Positions 28,357-37,256 of a stretch of DNA of 64,000 bases are shown here, in pieces. Position 1 is the first letter of the stretch, and each line of letters begins with the position of its first letter. Under the pieces are notes generated by a model. It searched no databases. It worked only from the letters and a program-made list of their open reading frames with translations, and had not been told where the DNA came from. This DNA comes from Ruegeria sp. SCSIO 43209 (GTDB lineage: Bacteria; Pseudomonadota; Alphaproteobacteria; Rhodobacterales; Rhodobacteraceae). The DNA lies in contig NZ_CP065359.1 in NCBI RefSeq assembly GCF_019904295.1, positions 1,017,001-1,081,000 of the forward strand, given 5' to 3'. A program made the translations under genes and the position numbers.

Positions 28357-28467
28357 GTTCGAATCGATACGCAAGCTGCCGGGAAATTGCAAAAAATTTG
28401 GAAGAACACAGTGCTCGGCCACAGTGATTTGGGCGTGAGCGGGTAAAATCAACCGGATTTGTGCTTT

Positions 28468-28521
28468 TGAATGTGGAAAAACCCGACTGGCTACGTAGTA
28501 GTAGGTATTCACATTCATGTG
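28468..28521. promoter_or_regulatory. Inverted TGAATGTG sites between sensor kinase and TRAP operon
   Basis: TGAATGTG at 28468-28475 is repeated in reverse as CACATTCA at 28510-28517, and the latter is part of a perfect CACAT-TC-ATGTG palindrome at 28510-28521. This lies upstream of dctP in the region shared with the two-component genes and is a candidate binding site for the NarL-type regulator. Confidence 0.4.
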
Positions 28522-28602
28522 TGTGGAACTAGGCTAACGCGCACTAGAAACGATCGACCCGGCATCACCCGGGGAATGAATATGAAGGGGAGGATCACTC
28601 AT

Positions 28603-29685
28603 ATGGATCGTCGTAAGTTTCTGAAAACATCAGCACTGGGCGGCTCGGCCGCTGCAGCCACCACGCTGGCAGCGCCCGCCTATGCGCAAGGCAAGCGCAC
28701 GCTGACTATGGTCACCTCGTGGGGCCGTGGCCTCGCAGGTGTGTTCGACAGCGCGCAGCGTTGCGCCGACAGCATTACCACAATGTCGGATGGCGACCTG
28801 AACGTTGAAATCAAAGCCGCCGGTGAACTGGTTGGTGCCTTTGAGGTGTTTGACGCGGTATCGTCCGGTCAGGCCGATATGTACCACGCGGCAGACTACT
28901 ACTTTGTGGGTCAGCACCCGGGCTATGCATTCTTCACCGCTGTTCCGTTCGGCATGACCGCACAGGAACTGGTGAACTGGTACTACCATGCCGGCGGCAT
29001 GGAGCTGCATGATGAACTGGGCGAAATCTTCGGCCTGAAATCCTTCCTGGCCGGTAACACTGGCGCGCAGGCAGGTGGCTGGTACTCGAAAGAGATCAAC
29101 AGCCCCGAAGACTTTAACGGCCTGAAATTCCGCATGCCGGGTCTGGGTGGCAAGGCGCTGGGCAAACTGGGCGCATCCGTTCAGAACATTCCGGGTTCGG
29201 AAGTGTATCAGGCGTTGTCGTCCGGTGCGATTGACGGAACCGAGTGGATCGGTCCCTGGGCTGACGAAAAAGCGGGTTTCCAGGAAATCACCAAAACCTA
29301 CTACACTGCGGGCTTCCATGAGCCGGGTGCGGGTCTGTCGCTGGCCACCAACCGCGAGGTTTATGACAGCCTGTCCGCCGCGCAGCAGAAGATCATCGAG
29401 ATCGCAGCTGCCGAGTGCCACCAGTGGAACCTGGCACAATTCCTGGCCAACAACGGTGCAGCGCTGCAGCGTCTGCAGGCCGGTGGTGTCAAGGTCATGG
29501 AATTCCCGGACAGCGTTTGGGACGCGTTTGGCGCAGCCAGCCAAGAAGTTCTGGACGAAAACATGGGTGATGAGCTGTTCAAGCGCATTCACGACAGCGC
29601 TATGGAGTCGATGGCAGCATCGTCGGCATGGAACAACCTGTCGTCGGGTGTCTACACCTCGCAGCGTGACCGCGTACGCGGCTAA
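28603..29685 (+). CDS. dctP: TRAP transporter substrate-binding protein, TakP/DctP-like
   Basis: A 360-residue periplasmic receptor. The N-terminus MDRRKFLKTSALGG is a twin-arginine signal ending near AYAQ. The ligand-binding fold has the conserved arginine in LKFRMPGLGGKAL that salt-bridges the carboxylate of the ligand, and AIDGTEWIGPWADEK matches the TakP branch, known for 2-oxoacids in Rhodobacter sphaeroides. I start at ATG 28603 because GGGGAGG lies ten bases upstream. The permease genes follow, and a Cache-type two-component system is divergent. Confidence 0.9.
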   Translation: MDRRKFLKTSALGGSAAAATTLAAPAYAQGKRTLTMVTSWGRGLAGVFDSAQRCADSITTMSDGDLNVEIKAAGELVGAFEVFDAVSSGQADMYHAADYYFVGQHPGYAFFTAVPFGMTAQELVNWYYHAGGMELHDELGEIFGLKSFLAGNTGAQAGGWYSKEINSPEDFNGLKFRMPGLGGKALGKLGASVQNIPGSEVYQALSSGAIDGTEWIGPWADEKAGFQEITKTYYTAGFHEPGAGLSLATNREVYDSLSAAQQKIIEIAAAECHQWNLAQFLANNGAALQRLQAGGVKVMEFPDSVWDAFGAASQEVLDENMGDELFKRIHDSAMESMAASSAWNNLSSGVYTSQRDRVRG

Positions 29686-29705
29686 GCAATCCGCTCAATG
29701 CAATC

Positions 29706-29732
29706 GGTTCCCCCGTCATCGGGGGAGCCTTT
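29706..29732 (+). terminator. Hairpin between dctP and the permease genes
   Basis: A 10-bp stem GGTTCCCCCG-TCAT-CGGGGGAGCC followed by TTT lies 20 bases after the dctP stop. It can act as a partial terminator or a 3' stabiliser, allowing more binding protein than permease to be made. Confidence 0.65.
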
Positions 29733-29802
29733 CCTGTTGCACATAAGCGGCCCGGACATGCCGTCATAACCAAACGTGCAACCGATGCGACCTGGGGACA
29801 AC

Positions 29803-30729
29803 ATGCAGGACGAAAACGGTATCTCGTTCTTCGGCGCCCTGTGGAATGGACTGGTCTGGTTCATTCAGAACATTGCCGAAGCCTTCTATAATTTCGGATA
29901 CGCCATCACGCATCCGCAGCTCTGGCTGGACTGGTCGAACAAAGAAGCAATCATGCGCTTTGTTTATTATGGCGGGTCTGTCGAGTTCTTCTTCGTGATC
30001 TTCGCGCTGTTTCTGGTGCTGACGGCCATTGGTCTTTACTATCGGAACTTCATGTGGGGAATGGTGCGCGGGCTCGAGGGCTTCGCCAATACCACTGGCC
30101 GCTTCTTTGCGTGGGCGGGATTGCTGATGGTAATTCAGCAGATCGTTATCGTATTCATGCAGCGGGTGTTCACACGGCCGGATATGTCCTTTGGGCTGGG
30201 TATCCCTTTTCAAATGGATATCAGTTGGTTCGCCGAAGAACTTAAACTCTACAACGCCATGGTTGTGTGCCTTTGCTGCACCTACACATTCGTGCAGGGC
30301 GGCCATGTGCGCGTTGACCTGATTTATGCGGGCATCAGTCACAAGGCCAAACGCGTCGTTGATATGTGCGGGGCGGTTCTGTTCATGATGCCCATGGCCG
30401 TTCTGACCTGGATGTATGGATGGTACTTCATGTGGCGGCACTTGATCGTGCCGAAACCCTCGGCCAGTGACACGCTGGATAGGCTTGTGGCCAAGTCCCG
30501 AGCGCTGCGTTGGAACGTGGAAACCATCGGGTTTAGTCCCAACGGGTTCAACGCCTACTTCCTGTTCAAAATCCTGCTGGTGGCCTTTGCCGCCATGGTG
30601 TTCCTGCACGCGATTGCGTTCCTGTATCGCTCGTATCTGGAATACGTGGAAGGGCCGGAAAGTGAAGGAAAATACCTCGACAAGGACAGCCTTGGCGAGG
30701 GTGAAGAAGCCTACGAAGGCGCGCATTAG
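29803..30729 (+). CDS. dctQ: TRAP transporter small permease subunit
   Basis: A DctQ-type membrane protein of 308 residues. Four transmembrane segments are visible (about residues 45-70, 85-105, 145-165 and 185-210), and then an extra C-terminal region with another hydrophobic stretch (about 255-280), so it is longer than the usual 160-200 residues. I prefer ATG 29803 (MQDENGISFFG) because GGGGA precedes it; GTG 29776 is also in frame. It pairs with the large permease 17 bases downstream. Confidence 0.87.
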   Translation: MQDENGISFFGALWNGLVWFIQNIAEAFYNFGYAITHPQLWLDWSNKEAIMRFVYYGGSVEFFFVIFALFLVLTAIGLYYRNFMWGMVRGLEGFANTTGRFFAWAGLLMVIQQIVIVFMQRVFTRPDMSFGLGIPFQMDISWFAEELKLYNAMVVCLCCTYTFVQGGHVRVDLIYAGISHKAKRVVDMCGAVLFMMPMAVLTWMYGWYFMWRHLIVPKPSASDTLDRLVAKSRALRWNVETIGFSPNGFNAYFLFKILLVAFAAMVFLHAIAFLYRSYLEYVEGPESEGKYLDKDSLGEGEEAYEGAH

Positions 30730-30746
30730 GGACGGAGAACCAGACA

Positions 30747-33101
30747 ATGCTATTCGGACTTGATGGCGTCGAGATAGGCCTCATTATCGTATTTTTCTGC
30801 CTCTTCGGAGGCATTCTTTCGGGTTTCCCCGTGGCCTTTGCCATCGGTGGGGCCGGGGTGATTTCGTTCGGGATTATCGCTGCATTGGATAGTGCCGGCC
30901 TGTTGATCCACCAGGCGATCGACACCGGCTCGCAAGCCTACCGCGACGTGGTGAATTCTGGCGTCAAACCTGACGTGATATCCGTGTTCCGATACCCGGA
31001 TTTGCCAAGGATCGCCGAGCCGGTCTTTGTACAAGGCTGGGAAACCGCGCTGGACCGGAATGTTTCCTTCATCGTGAACCGCATGAACGAACGTGTTCTG
31101 GCCGGGCAGTCGATCGAGACGCTGCTGGCGGTGCTGATGTTCGTTCTGATGGGCATCACGCTGGAGCGTTCAAAAATTGCAAACGACCTGCTGACTACGA
31201 TGGCGCGCGTCTTTGGCCCGCTGCCCGGTGGCCTTGCGGTCTCGATTGTGGTCGTGGGCGCGTTCCTTGCTGCCTCGACCGGTATCGTCGGCGCGACCGT
31301 TGTTACCATGGGACTGTTGGCCCTGCCGACCATGCTGCGGAACAACTATTCGCCGGAATTGGCGACAGGTGTGATCGCGGCCTCGGGTACGTTGGGGCAG
31401 ATCATTCCACCCTCCATCGTGATCGTTCTGCTGGGTACACTGGCTGGTGACCTCTATTCGACCGCGCAGGAAACGCGCGCGGTTGAAGCCGGGTGCACCG
31501 ATGCGCTGACCTATCTGGGTGAACCAGCGGTTGTTTCGGTAGGCACATTGTTCCAGGCGGCGCTGTTGCCTGGGATCATGTTGGCGCTGCTCTACGCGCT
31601 TTATGCCTTTGGATATGCGCTGTTGAACCCGGAAAAGGCCCCGGCTGTTGAATTGTCGGGAGGCTCGGGTGAAACCATCACGCGCTCGGAAGGGCTGACC
31701 TGGCTGCTGGGTGCTCCGGTTGCTCTGATTGTTGGCGCGGTGCTTTTGGGAAGCGCGGGAGTGATTGGCAGCCAGAATATCTCAGTCTCGGCATTTACGG
31801 ATATCGGGCAGGGCGCCTCGCTGCGCACGAACGTGTCCGAAGAGTGTAAGGCTTCGATGATCGAACTGCATGGGCAATCAGCCTGGGACCAGGCCGTGGC
31901 CGAGCAGGAAGCGATTGACGAAGCAGGTGGTTCGTCCGAAGCCCAGCGTCTGAGCGAAGAGGAACTGGCTGCTGCGCAAGAGGCCAAGATCGCCGCTGCA
32001 GCGCCAATTGGCAACGGTGTCGCCGTGATTGTGGTACTGCTGGGTCTGACACTGGTACTGGGTCGCGGAATCGCACCGTCGCAAGCGCCGCAGCCTCTGA
32101 TCGTCGGAGCGATTGGCCTGGTGCTGATGCTGTTGGTCGACGTGTTGCTGATCGCGCCAACGACTTCGTCCGGGGCTACGTTCCTGATACTCGCCATACC
32201 TTTTGCGCTCGCAATGCATGGGTGCAAAGAAGCTGCCGCCCGTTGCGCGACCAATGATCTGATCCGTGTGGTCTTCCCACCGCTGGTGCTGATCATCGCG
32301 GTGTTGGGTTCGATCCTTGGCGGTGTCACCAACCCTACGCCGGCTGCGGCACTGGGGGCGGGTGGAGCGATCATGCTAGCGGCCTATCGGAAACTTCAGG
32401 ATCAGAACCGGTCGGGCAAAGTGATCATCTGGTCAACCTTCGCAGTGATCATCGCACTGGTGATGGGGGTGAACTTCGATCTGCGCATCAATCAGGGCAA
32501 TGTTTCGGTTGAAAGCTGGATCGCGTTCATCATCGCCTATTCGGCCTACCTCTATGCGCTGTTCGGCTTGATCTACGGCTGCTGGGTGCTGTTCTCAAGC
32601 GGGGTTCTGACACCGGTGGTGCGTGAGACAGCGAAGGTGACGTCGATGGTCTTCACCATCCTGATCGGATCGCAACTGCTGAACCTGGTGGTGATTTCCT
32701 TTGGTGGAGAGCACTATATCCAGCAGTTCCTGCGCAGCTTTGATAATGAATTCACGGTCTTCCTGATCGTGATGCTGGTGCTGTTCATTCTTGGCTTTGT
32801 GCTGGATTTCCTTGAGATCATCTACATTGTGATCCCGATCGTGGGCCCCGTGATCTATGGCGGATCGTTTGATCCGAAATGGGTGACCATCATGGTGGCG
32901 GTGAACCTGCAGACCTCGTTCCTGACGCCTCCGTTCGGATTTGCGCTGTTCTATCTCAGGGGTGTTGCGCCGAAAGAGGTCACCACTGGCCACATCTATC
33001 GCGGCATCATACCGTTCGTGATCATTCAGGTTGTGGGCATCGCAATCCTGTGGTTCTTCCCGTCGATTGTAACCATCGTTCCTGACCTGATCCCGAACTG
33101 A
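30747..33101 (+). CDS. dctM: TRAP transporter large permease subunit, extended form
   Basis: The DctM-type membrane protein that carries out sodium-coupled uptake together with DctP and DctQ. At 784 residues it is far longer than the usual 425-450. The core motifs flank insertions: a long loop at about residues 50-110, and a block at about 250-480 with extra hydrophobic segments and a charged Ala/Glu-rich stretch (AEQEAIDEAGGSSEAQRLSE). The canonical GxxxPPSIVIV region is seen in GTLGQIIPPSIVIVLLG and the C-terminal TPPFGFALFYLRG is typical. The genes overlap the layout of the mannitol/chloroaromatic TRAP branch. Confidence 0.88.
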   Translation: MLFGLDGVEIGLIIVFFCLFGGILSGFPVAFAIGGAGVISFGIIAALDSAGLLIHQAIDTGSQAYRDVVNSGVKPDVISVFRYPDLPRIAEPVFVQGWETALDRNVSFIVNRMNERVLAGQSIETLLAVLMFVLMGITLERSKIANDLLTTMARVFGPLPGGLAVSIVVVGAFLAASTGIVGATVVTMGLLALPTMLRNNYSPELATGVIAASGTLGQIIPPSIVIVLLGTLAGDLYSTAQETRAVEAGCTDALTYLGEPAVVSVGTLFQAALLPGIMLALLYALYAFGYALLNPEKAPAVELSGGSGETITRSEGLTWLLGAPVALIVGAVLLGSAGVIGSQNISVSAFTDIGQGASLRTNVSEECKASMIELHGQSAWDQAVAEQEAIDEAGGSSEAQRLSEEELAAAQEAKIAAAAPIGNGVAVIVVLLGLTLVLGRGIAPSQAPQPLIVGAIGLVLMLLVDVLLIAPTTSSGATFLILAIPFALAMHGCKEAAARCATNDLIRVVFPPLVLIIAVLGSILGGVTNPTPAAALGAGGAIMLAAYRKLQDQNRSGKVIIWSTFAVIIALVMGVNFDLRINQGNVSVESWIAFIIAYSAYLYALFGLIYGCWVLFSSGVLTPVVRETAKVTSMVFTILIGSQLLNLVVISFGGEHYIQQFLRSFDNEFTVFLIVMLVLFILGFVLDFLEIIYIVIPIVGPVIYGGSFDPKWVTIMVAVNLQTSFLTPPFGFALFYLRGVAPKEVTTGHIYRGIIPFVIIQVVGIAILWFFPSIVTIVPDLIPN

Positions 33102-33123
33102 TCTGTCGCATAGACTGACGAAT

Positions 33124-33155
33124 ACGGAGGCCCATTAGGGCCTCCGTTTGTTTTT
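33124..33155 (+). terminator. Intrinsic terminator of the TRAP operon
   Basis: ACGGAGGCCC-ATTA-GGGCCTCCGT is a perfect 10-bp stem followed by TTTGTTTTT. It lies 23 bases after dctM and just before the stop of the convergent symporter gene, so it may serve both directions. Confidence 0.92.
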
Positions 33156-34513
33156 CAGGAATTCGGCTGTGGGTGTGTCAGCCTTTCAAACTCCGCTTCA
33201 GTGGCATGATCGATTGCAAGGTCTGTGGTCTCGACAAGTCCGGCATTGGGATTGTCGAACGTGGCCTTGTCCAGCTTGCCGACCTTTTGCCCGACGATAG
33301 TGGTGACAACAGCATCGCCGGTGACATTCACAACCGTCCGCATCATGTCGAGGATCCGGTCCACGGCAAGAATGATGCCGATGCCTTCCAGCGGCATACC
33401 CAACTGGTTCAGAACCATCGCAAGCATCACTATCCCCACGCCCGGCACACCTGCGGTGCCGATCGAAGCCAGAACCGAGATCGAGATCACGGTCAGGTAT
33501 CCGCTCAGCCCCAGATCAATGCCATAGGCGTTGGCCAGGAATACCGTTGCCACACCATGCATAATTGCGGTGCCATCCATGTTGATCGTCGCCCCTAGGG
33601 GAATACCGAACGACGCCACGGAACGGTCAACGCCGACTCTCTGAGTCACGCATTGTAAGCTGGCCGGAATTGTCGCGTTCGAGCTTGAGGTCGAGAACGC
33701 AAACACCTGCGCCGAGCGCATCTTGCGCAGGAATGCCCGAGGGCTCAGCCCGGTCGTAAAATACAGCAGCGCCATCAACGTGACACACAGATGGAATACC
33801 AGCGTCAGGCTGATCGTGGTCAGATAGCCGATCACCGGTCCGAATAGGCCAAAGCCCTCCATCGCAAAGGTTTTGGCAATCAGGCTGAAGACGCCGATGG
33901 GGGCGAAGGCCATGACGATATTGACGATCTTCATCGCCAGTTCATTCATGAACTCGCATCCTTCCACAAAGGCCTTGGCGCGGCTGCCCATCATTAGCAC
34001 TGCAATACCAACGACCATCACGTAGAAGATGATCTGCAGCATCTCACCATTGGCCAGAGCGTTGATCGGGTTCTTTGGGATGATGTTCGCCAGTATTTCC
34101 CAAGTGGTCTGCGGGTTGGCGACGCTTACGCTATCACCGGCCAGATGCAGGCTCGTGAATCCGGTACCCGGCCCAATGAGGCCCGCAAAAATCAAGGCAG
34201 TTGTCACGGCCAAGGCGGTGGTGGCCAGATAGGTAACGAAGGTCAGCCCTCCGACACGGCCCAGCAATTTGACATCGCCAATGCCGACAACGCCGCACAG
34301 CAGTGAGAATACAACCAGCGGCACAACAAGCATCTGAAGTGCATTAAGGAACATTTGCCCAAACATGGACAGCACACCCTGCACAAGTGTTGCGTTGAGC
34401 GCAGCGATATCGAGATAGTTCAAGACCAGACCAAAGATCGAGCCCAAGGCGAGCGCGACCAGAATTTGGGTCGTCAGCGTGGCCGAAACCAGTCGGCGTG
34501 CGGCATATGTCAT
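33155..34513 (-). CDS. Dicarboxylate/amino acid:cation symporter (DAACS family)
   Basis: A membrane symporter of 452 residues. The family's serine-rich reentrant loop is visible as AFSTSSSNATIPASLQ, followed by the NMDGTA motif in GATINMDGTAIM and a VDRILDMMRTVVNVTGD segment that binds substrate carboxylates in GltPh-type carriers. These proteins import C4-dicarboxylates, glutamate or aspartate with sodium or protons. A strong GGAGGGGGAAA ribosome site supports ATG 34513. Exact substrate is not determined. Confidence 0.9.
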   Translation of the reverse strand: MTYAARRLVSATLTTQILVALALGSIFGLVLNYLDIAALNATLVQGVLSMFGQMFLNALQMLVVPLVVFSLLCGVVGIGDVKLLGRVGGLTFVTYLATTALAVTTALIFAGLIGPGTGFTSLHLAGDSVSVANPQTTWEILANIIPKNPINALANGEMLQIIFYVMVVGIAVLMMGSRAKAFVEGCEFMNELAMKIVNIVMAFAPIGVFSLIAKTFAMEGFGLFGPVIGYLTTISLTLVFHLCVTLMALLYFTTGLSPRAFLRKMRSAQVFAFSTSSSNATIPASLQCVTQRVGVDRSVASFGIPLGATINMDGTAIMHGVATVFLANAYGIDLGLSGYLTVISISVLASIGTAGVPGVGIVMLAMVLNQLGMPLEGIGIILAVDRILDMMRTVVNVTGDAVVTTIVGQKVGKLDKATFDNPNAGLVETTDLAIDHATEAEFERLTHPQPNS

Positions 34514-34757
34514 TTTCCCCCTCCTTCAGAACTTCTGCGACAGGGTGGGAGGCCTGCCGTAGCGACAATAAAGCCAGCCCGGTCAGCGTCTGATTGAGCT
34601 GCGGGTTTCAGGTTTGGGCTGGACGTTTAGAAGTGCGGCTAATTTGGTGACCTTGCGTCAACTTTCAATCGCACGGGCGGGGGAAGGTCGATTAAGATTG
34701 CTTAACAATTGGGCGCAGCATGGCGGAAGGTAGTTTAAAGCGATGAAAAAAAAGTAT

Positions 34758-35165
34758 TTATTTTGTCGATACAGGTGCTGAAAATTCGATCAAATCCCAA
34801 CGATTTCCGAAAGGATCCCGCCAGACGGCGACAATTCCATAGGGTTCATGGCGCGGGCGCTCTTCAAATCCTACGCCTGCTTCCAGCATCGCCGCGTGAT
34901 CGCGGTAGAAATCATCTGTTTCGAGGAAAAAGCCAACGCGCCCACCGGTTTGATTGCCGACCGATGCGATCTGTTCCGCGCCCACCGCCTTGGCCAGCAA
35001 CAACGAAGCACCATCCGAGCCCGGAGGCGTGATCCGCACCCAGCGTTTACCATCGCCCAGATCAATATCCTGCGTCAGAGTAAAGCACAGCACTTTGGTG
35101 TAGAACGCGATCGCTGCGTCATAATCCGGGACGACCAGCGTCACCGCATGAAGGCTCTGACGCAT
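34758..35165 (-). CDS. VOC-family protein (glyoxalase-like)
   Basis: A 135-residue VOC protein with LHAVTLVVPDYDAAIAFYTK at the N-terminus and WRDPFGNRWDLIEF at the C-terminus, where the conserved glutamate is the last metal-site residue. The metal-site residue near the N-terminus is H5 in LHAV. It begins six bases after the bpt stop on the same strand, so it is likely co-transcribed with bpt. The substrate is unknown. Confidence 0.8.
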   Translation of the reverse strand: MRQSLHAVTLVVPDYDAAIAFYTKVLCFTLTQDIDLGDGKRWVRITPPGSDGASLLLAKAVGAEQIASVGNQTGGRVGFFLETDDFYRDHAAMLEAGVGFEERPRHEPYGIVAVWRDPFGNRWDLIEFSAPVSTK

Positions 35166-35171
35166 GATAGA

Positions 35172-35996
35172 TTAACCTTTGGTGGGGTGGCGGTCAGGCA
35201 GTTGGATGTTGGCCACCTGCTCGGCAATCGGGGCCGACGATAGGGGGTGGTGGGCCGTATGGTCACACTGCTCGGGATTCTTAATTCGCTGCCATTCACC
35301 CTGCATATAGACCTGCAAGCCCGCGAATTTGGCCTTGTACCCCATCTTGGGGCTGCCGGGCACCCAATAGCCCAGATAAATATAGGGCAACCCAGCCTCG
35401 CGCGCGATCTCGATATGGTCGAGAATCATGTAAGTGCCCAGCGAGCTTTGCTGGAACTCTGGATCGTAGAATGAGTAAACCATGCTCAGCCCGTCATCCA
35501 GTACATCGGTCAAACTGACGGCGATCAGCTCGCCGGTTTCGGGATCGGCATATTCTACGACTCGGCTGCGGATCGGGGTTTCCTCGATCATCGCGGCGAA
35601 TTCGAAGACATCCATATCGGCCATGCCGCCATCCGCATGGCGCGCGTCCAGATACCGACGGAACAGGTCGAACTGCTCATCCGTTGCCCAGGGCGATGTT
35701 GCACGTCGGATCAAGTAGGAATTGCGCTTGTGGGCCCGTTTTTGGCTTTTGCTTGGCTGAAAGGCTGACACATCGATACGGGCAGACAGACAGGCGGCGC
35801 AGTCGGTGCAGGACGGGCGATACAGAACGTTCTGCGAGCGGCGAAATCCTTGTTGCGAAAGGCAATTGTTCAATTGATCCGCACCTTCCCCCTGTAGGGC
35901 GGTGAACAGTTTGCGCTCCATCCTGCCCTCAAGGTAAGGGCAGGGCTGGGGTGCCGTCACATAGAATTGTGGCGCAATTGGCAGCGTGTGTCGCAT
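35172..35996 (-). CDS. bpt: Aspartate/glutamate leucyltransferase (N-end rule)
   Basis: Bpt attaches leucine to N-terminal Asp or Glu of proteins and marks them for ClpS/ClpAP degradation. The N-terminal ATE_N domain has the cysteine cluster [14 protein letters not shown] (about residues 60-75), and the C-terminal ATE_C domain has [18 protein letters not shown] and [16 protein letters not shown] start at ATG 35996 ([12 protein letters not shown]), giving 274 residues, the family length; an upstream ATG at 36032 would add twelve residues. Confidence 0.92.
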   Translation of the reverse strand: MRHTLPIAPQFYVTAPQPCPYLEGRMERKLFTALQGEGADQLNNCLSQQGFRRSQNVLYRPSCTDCAACLSARIDVSAFQPSKSQKRAHKRNSYLIRRATSPWATDEQFDLFRRYLDARHADGGMADMDVFEFAAMIEETPIRSRVVEYADPETGELIAVSLTDVLDDGLSMVYSFYDPEFQQSSLGTYMILDHIEIAREAGLPYIYLGYWVPGSPKMGYKAKFAGLQVYMQGEWQRIKNPEQCDHTAHHPLSSAPIAEQVANIQLPDRHPTKG

Positions 35997-36070
35997 GAAG
36001 GTCCCGCATTTCCTCGGAACCGATGATAGCAACGGTTTTTGGCGCAGCCAAGTGTTTCACTCAGGTGTTT

Positions 36071-36502
36071 TTAGGCGCGCTGGTTGATCATCACGGTGCC
36101 GAGGAAGGCATCGGTCAGGCCCTGACAGCGGGCGCTGGTCATCATCATGATGACCGAAATGATCTGTAGTACCGGGATCGCCATGCTGACAAAGTAACCT
36201 GCCGTATGTGCAATGGCTTTGCCCGTATCCATCCGGGCGCCAAACGCGTCACGCAGCTCGATCCCCATGAACCGCATCCCCAGTGTGGCCGAGCCGTTGG
36301 CGATGGTGACGACGCGATAGACAAAGCTGATGACGGCGTAGATCAGCGCCAGAATGAAGAAGCCCATGCCAAAGGTCAGCAGGATCGCAACCGTGCAGAG
36401 CAATGAGATAAAGGCGATATCGAACAGCCACGCAAAAAAGCGCTTGGTCGCTACGGACTGATAGAATTCGGGTTGGCTGTCAGGGTCAGGCAGATGAGAC
36501 AT
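36071..36502 (-). CDS. RDD-family membrane protein
   Basis: A 143-residue protein with three to four hydrophobic segments and the RDD signature: an arginine in ATKRFFAWLFDIAFISL, aspartate in the same helix, and a second charged segment in RFMGIELRDAFGARMDTGKA. The family is of uncertain function; some members affect ion tolerance. It sits downstream of the DUF2852 gene on the same strand, separated by a hairpin at 36533-36557. Confidence 0.85.
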   Translation of the reverse strand: MSHLPDPDSQPEFYQSVATKRFFAWLFDIAFISLLCTVAILLTFGMGFFILALIYAVISFVYRVVTIANGSATLGMRFMGIELRDAFGARMDTGKAIAHTAGYFVSMAIPVLQIISVIMMMTSARCQGLTDAFLGTVMINQRA

Positions 36503-36532
36503 ATACTGTGGTCCGGGTCTTGTACGGTAACA

Positions 36533-36557
36533 CCCTGTCCCGATGGCCGGGACAGGG
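36533..36557. terminator. Hairpin between RDD and DUF2852 genes
   Basis: CCCTGTCCCG-ATGGC-CGGGACAGGG is a perfect 10-bp inverted repeat. No T-tract follows on the minus strand, so it may attenuate or protect the transcript and need not stop it. Confidence 0.55.
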
Positions 36558-36567
36558 CAAGTTGCGA

Positions 36568-36993
36568 TCAGGCAGTTTGTTCGCCATTTTCGCTGTCGTC
36601 ACGGTTGTCGCGGGCGCGTTCATCCATGAACTCGTCGAATTCGGCCTTGTCCTTGGCTTCGCGCAGGCGGTGCAAGAAGGCCTCAAAGTCTTTCTGTTCG
36701 CGCTCCAACCGGGCCAGAGTGTCGGCCTTGTAGGCGTCAAACGCGCTGTTGCCCGAAGGTTTCATGGCGCTCATGTGGCTGTTCCACGACGAACGGCGGC
36801 TGCAGGATTTGCTAAACATGCGTTTGCTCCAGATCATATAGGCAAGAAAGGCCAGGCCGATGGGCCAGAAGAAGATAAAGCCAAGGACCATTGCGGCGAT
36901 CCAGGCGCCTTTTCCCTTGCTATCAAGCCAGGCTTCGCTTCGGTGCAGCCATCCCGGATTTTGGGGAACGGCGTGGTCGGACAATGCGGTCAT
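36568..36993 (-). CDS. DUF2852-domain protein
   Basis: A 141-residue protein. One or two adjacent hydrophobic segments lie at about residues 30-58 (WIAAMVLGFIFFWPIGLAFL), followed by a Ser/Arg-rich stretch and a charged helical tail with DAYKADTLARLEREQKDFEA and FDEFMDERARD. This matches DUF2852, a conserved alphaproteobacterial family of unknown function. It is divergent from the racemase-like gene. Confidence 0.85.
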   Translation of the reverse strand: MTALSDHAVPQNPGWLHRSEAWLDSKGKGAWIAAMVLGFIFFWPIGLAFLAYMIWSKRMFSKSCSRRSSWNSHMSAMKPSGNSAFDAYKADTLARLEREQKDFEAFLHRLREAKDKAEFDEFMDERARDNRDDSENGEQTA

Positions 36994-37011
36994 GTGCTCT
37001 CTCCAGTTAGG

Positions 37012-37088
37012 ATGTAAATGCTTTTCACATTACCAAGATGGGAGGGGGGATAGGTGGTTGCAAGGGGGTATGTGAAAAAGATTTACAT
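37012..37088. promoter_or_regulatory. Two inverted 19-bp operator-like motifs
   Basis: ATGTAAATGCTTTTCACAT (37012-37030) and ATGTGAAAAAGATTTACAT (37070-37088) are near-exact reverse complements, and each half is itself an imperfect palindrome of the form ATGTRAA..TTYACAT. Their centres are 58 bp apart, between the divergent DUF2852 and racemase-like genes. This is a typical setting for two sites of one dimeric repressor or activator. Confidence 0.6.
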
Positions 37089-37256
37089 TTTTCGGAATCC
37101 AGCGTCTGACCGGGCGGATCAATCAGCGGGGTGAAGCGCGCCATGGTTTTATTCAAATTTCGACATGGATAATTGCAGCAAGTCGTTTTCTGGTTTCTTC
37201 GCTCACTGGTCCCCGGATCAAAGCCGCCTATCTGGGCGGAGAAGTGTGAGGACGCT

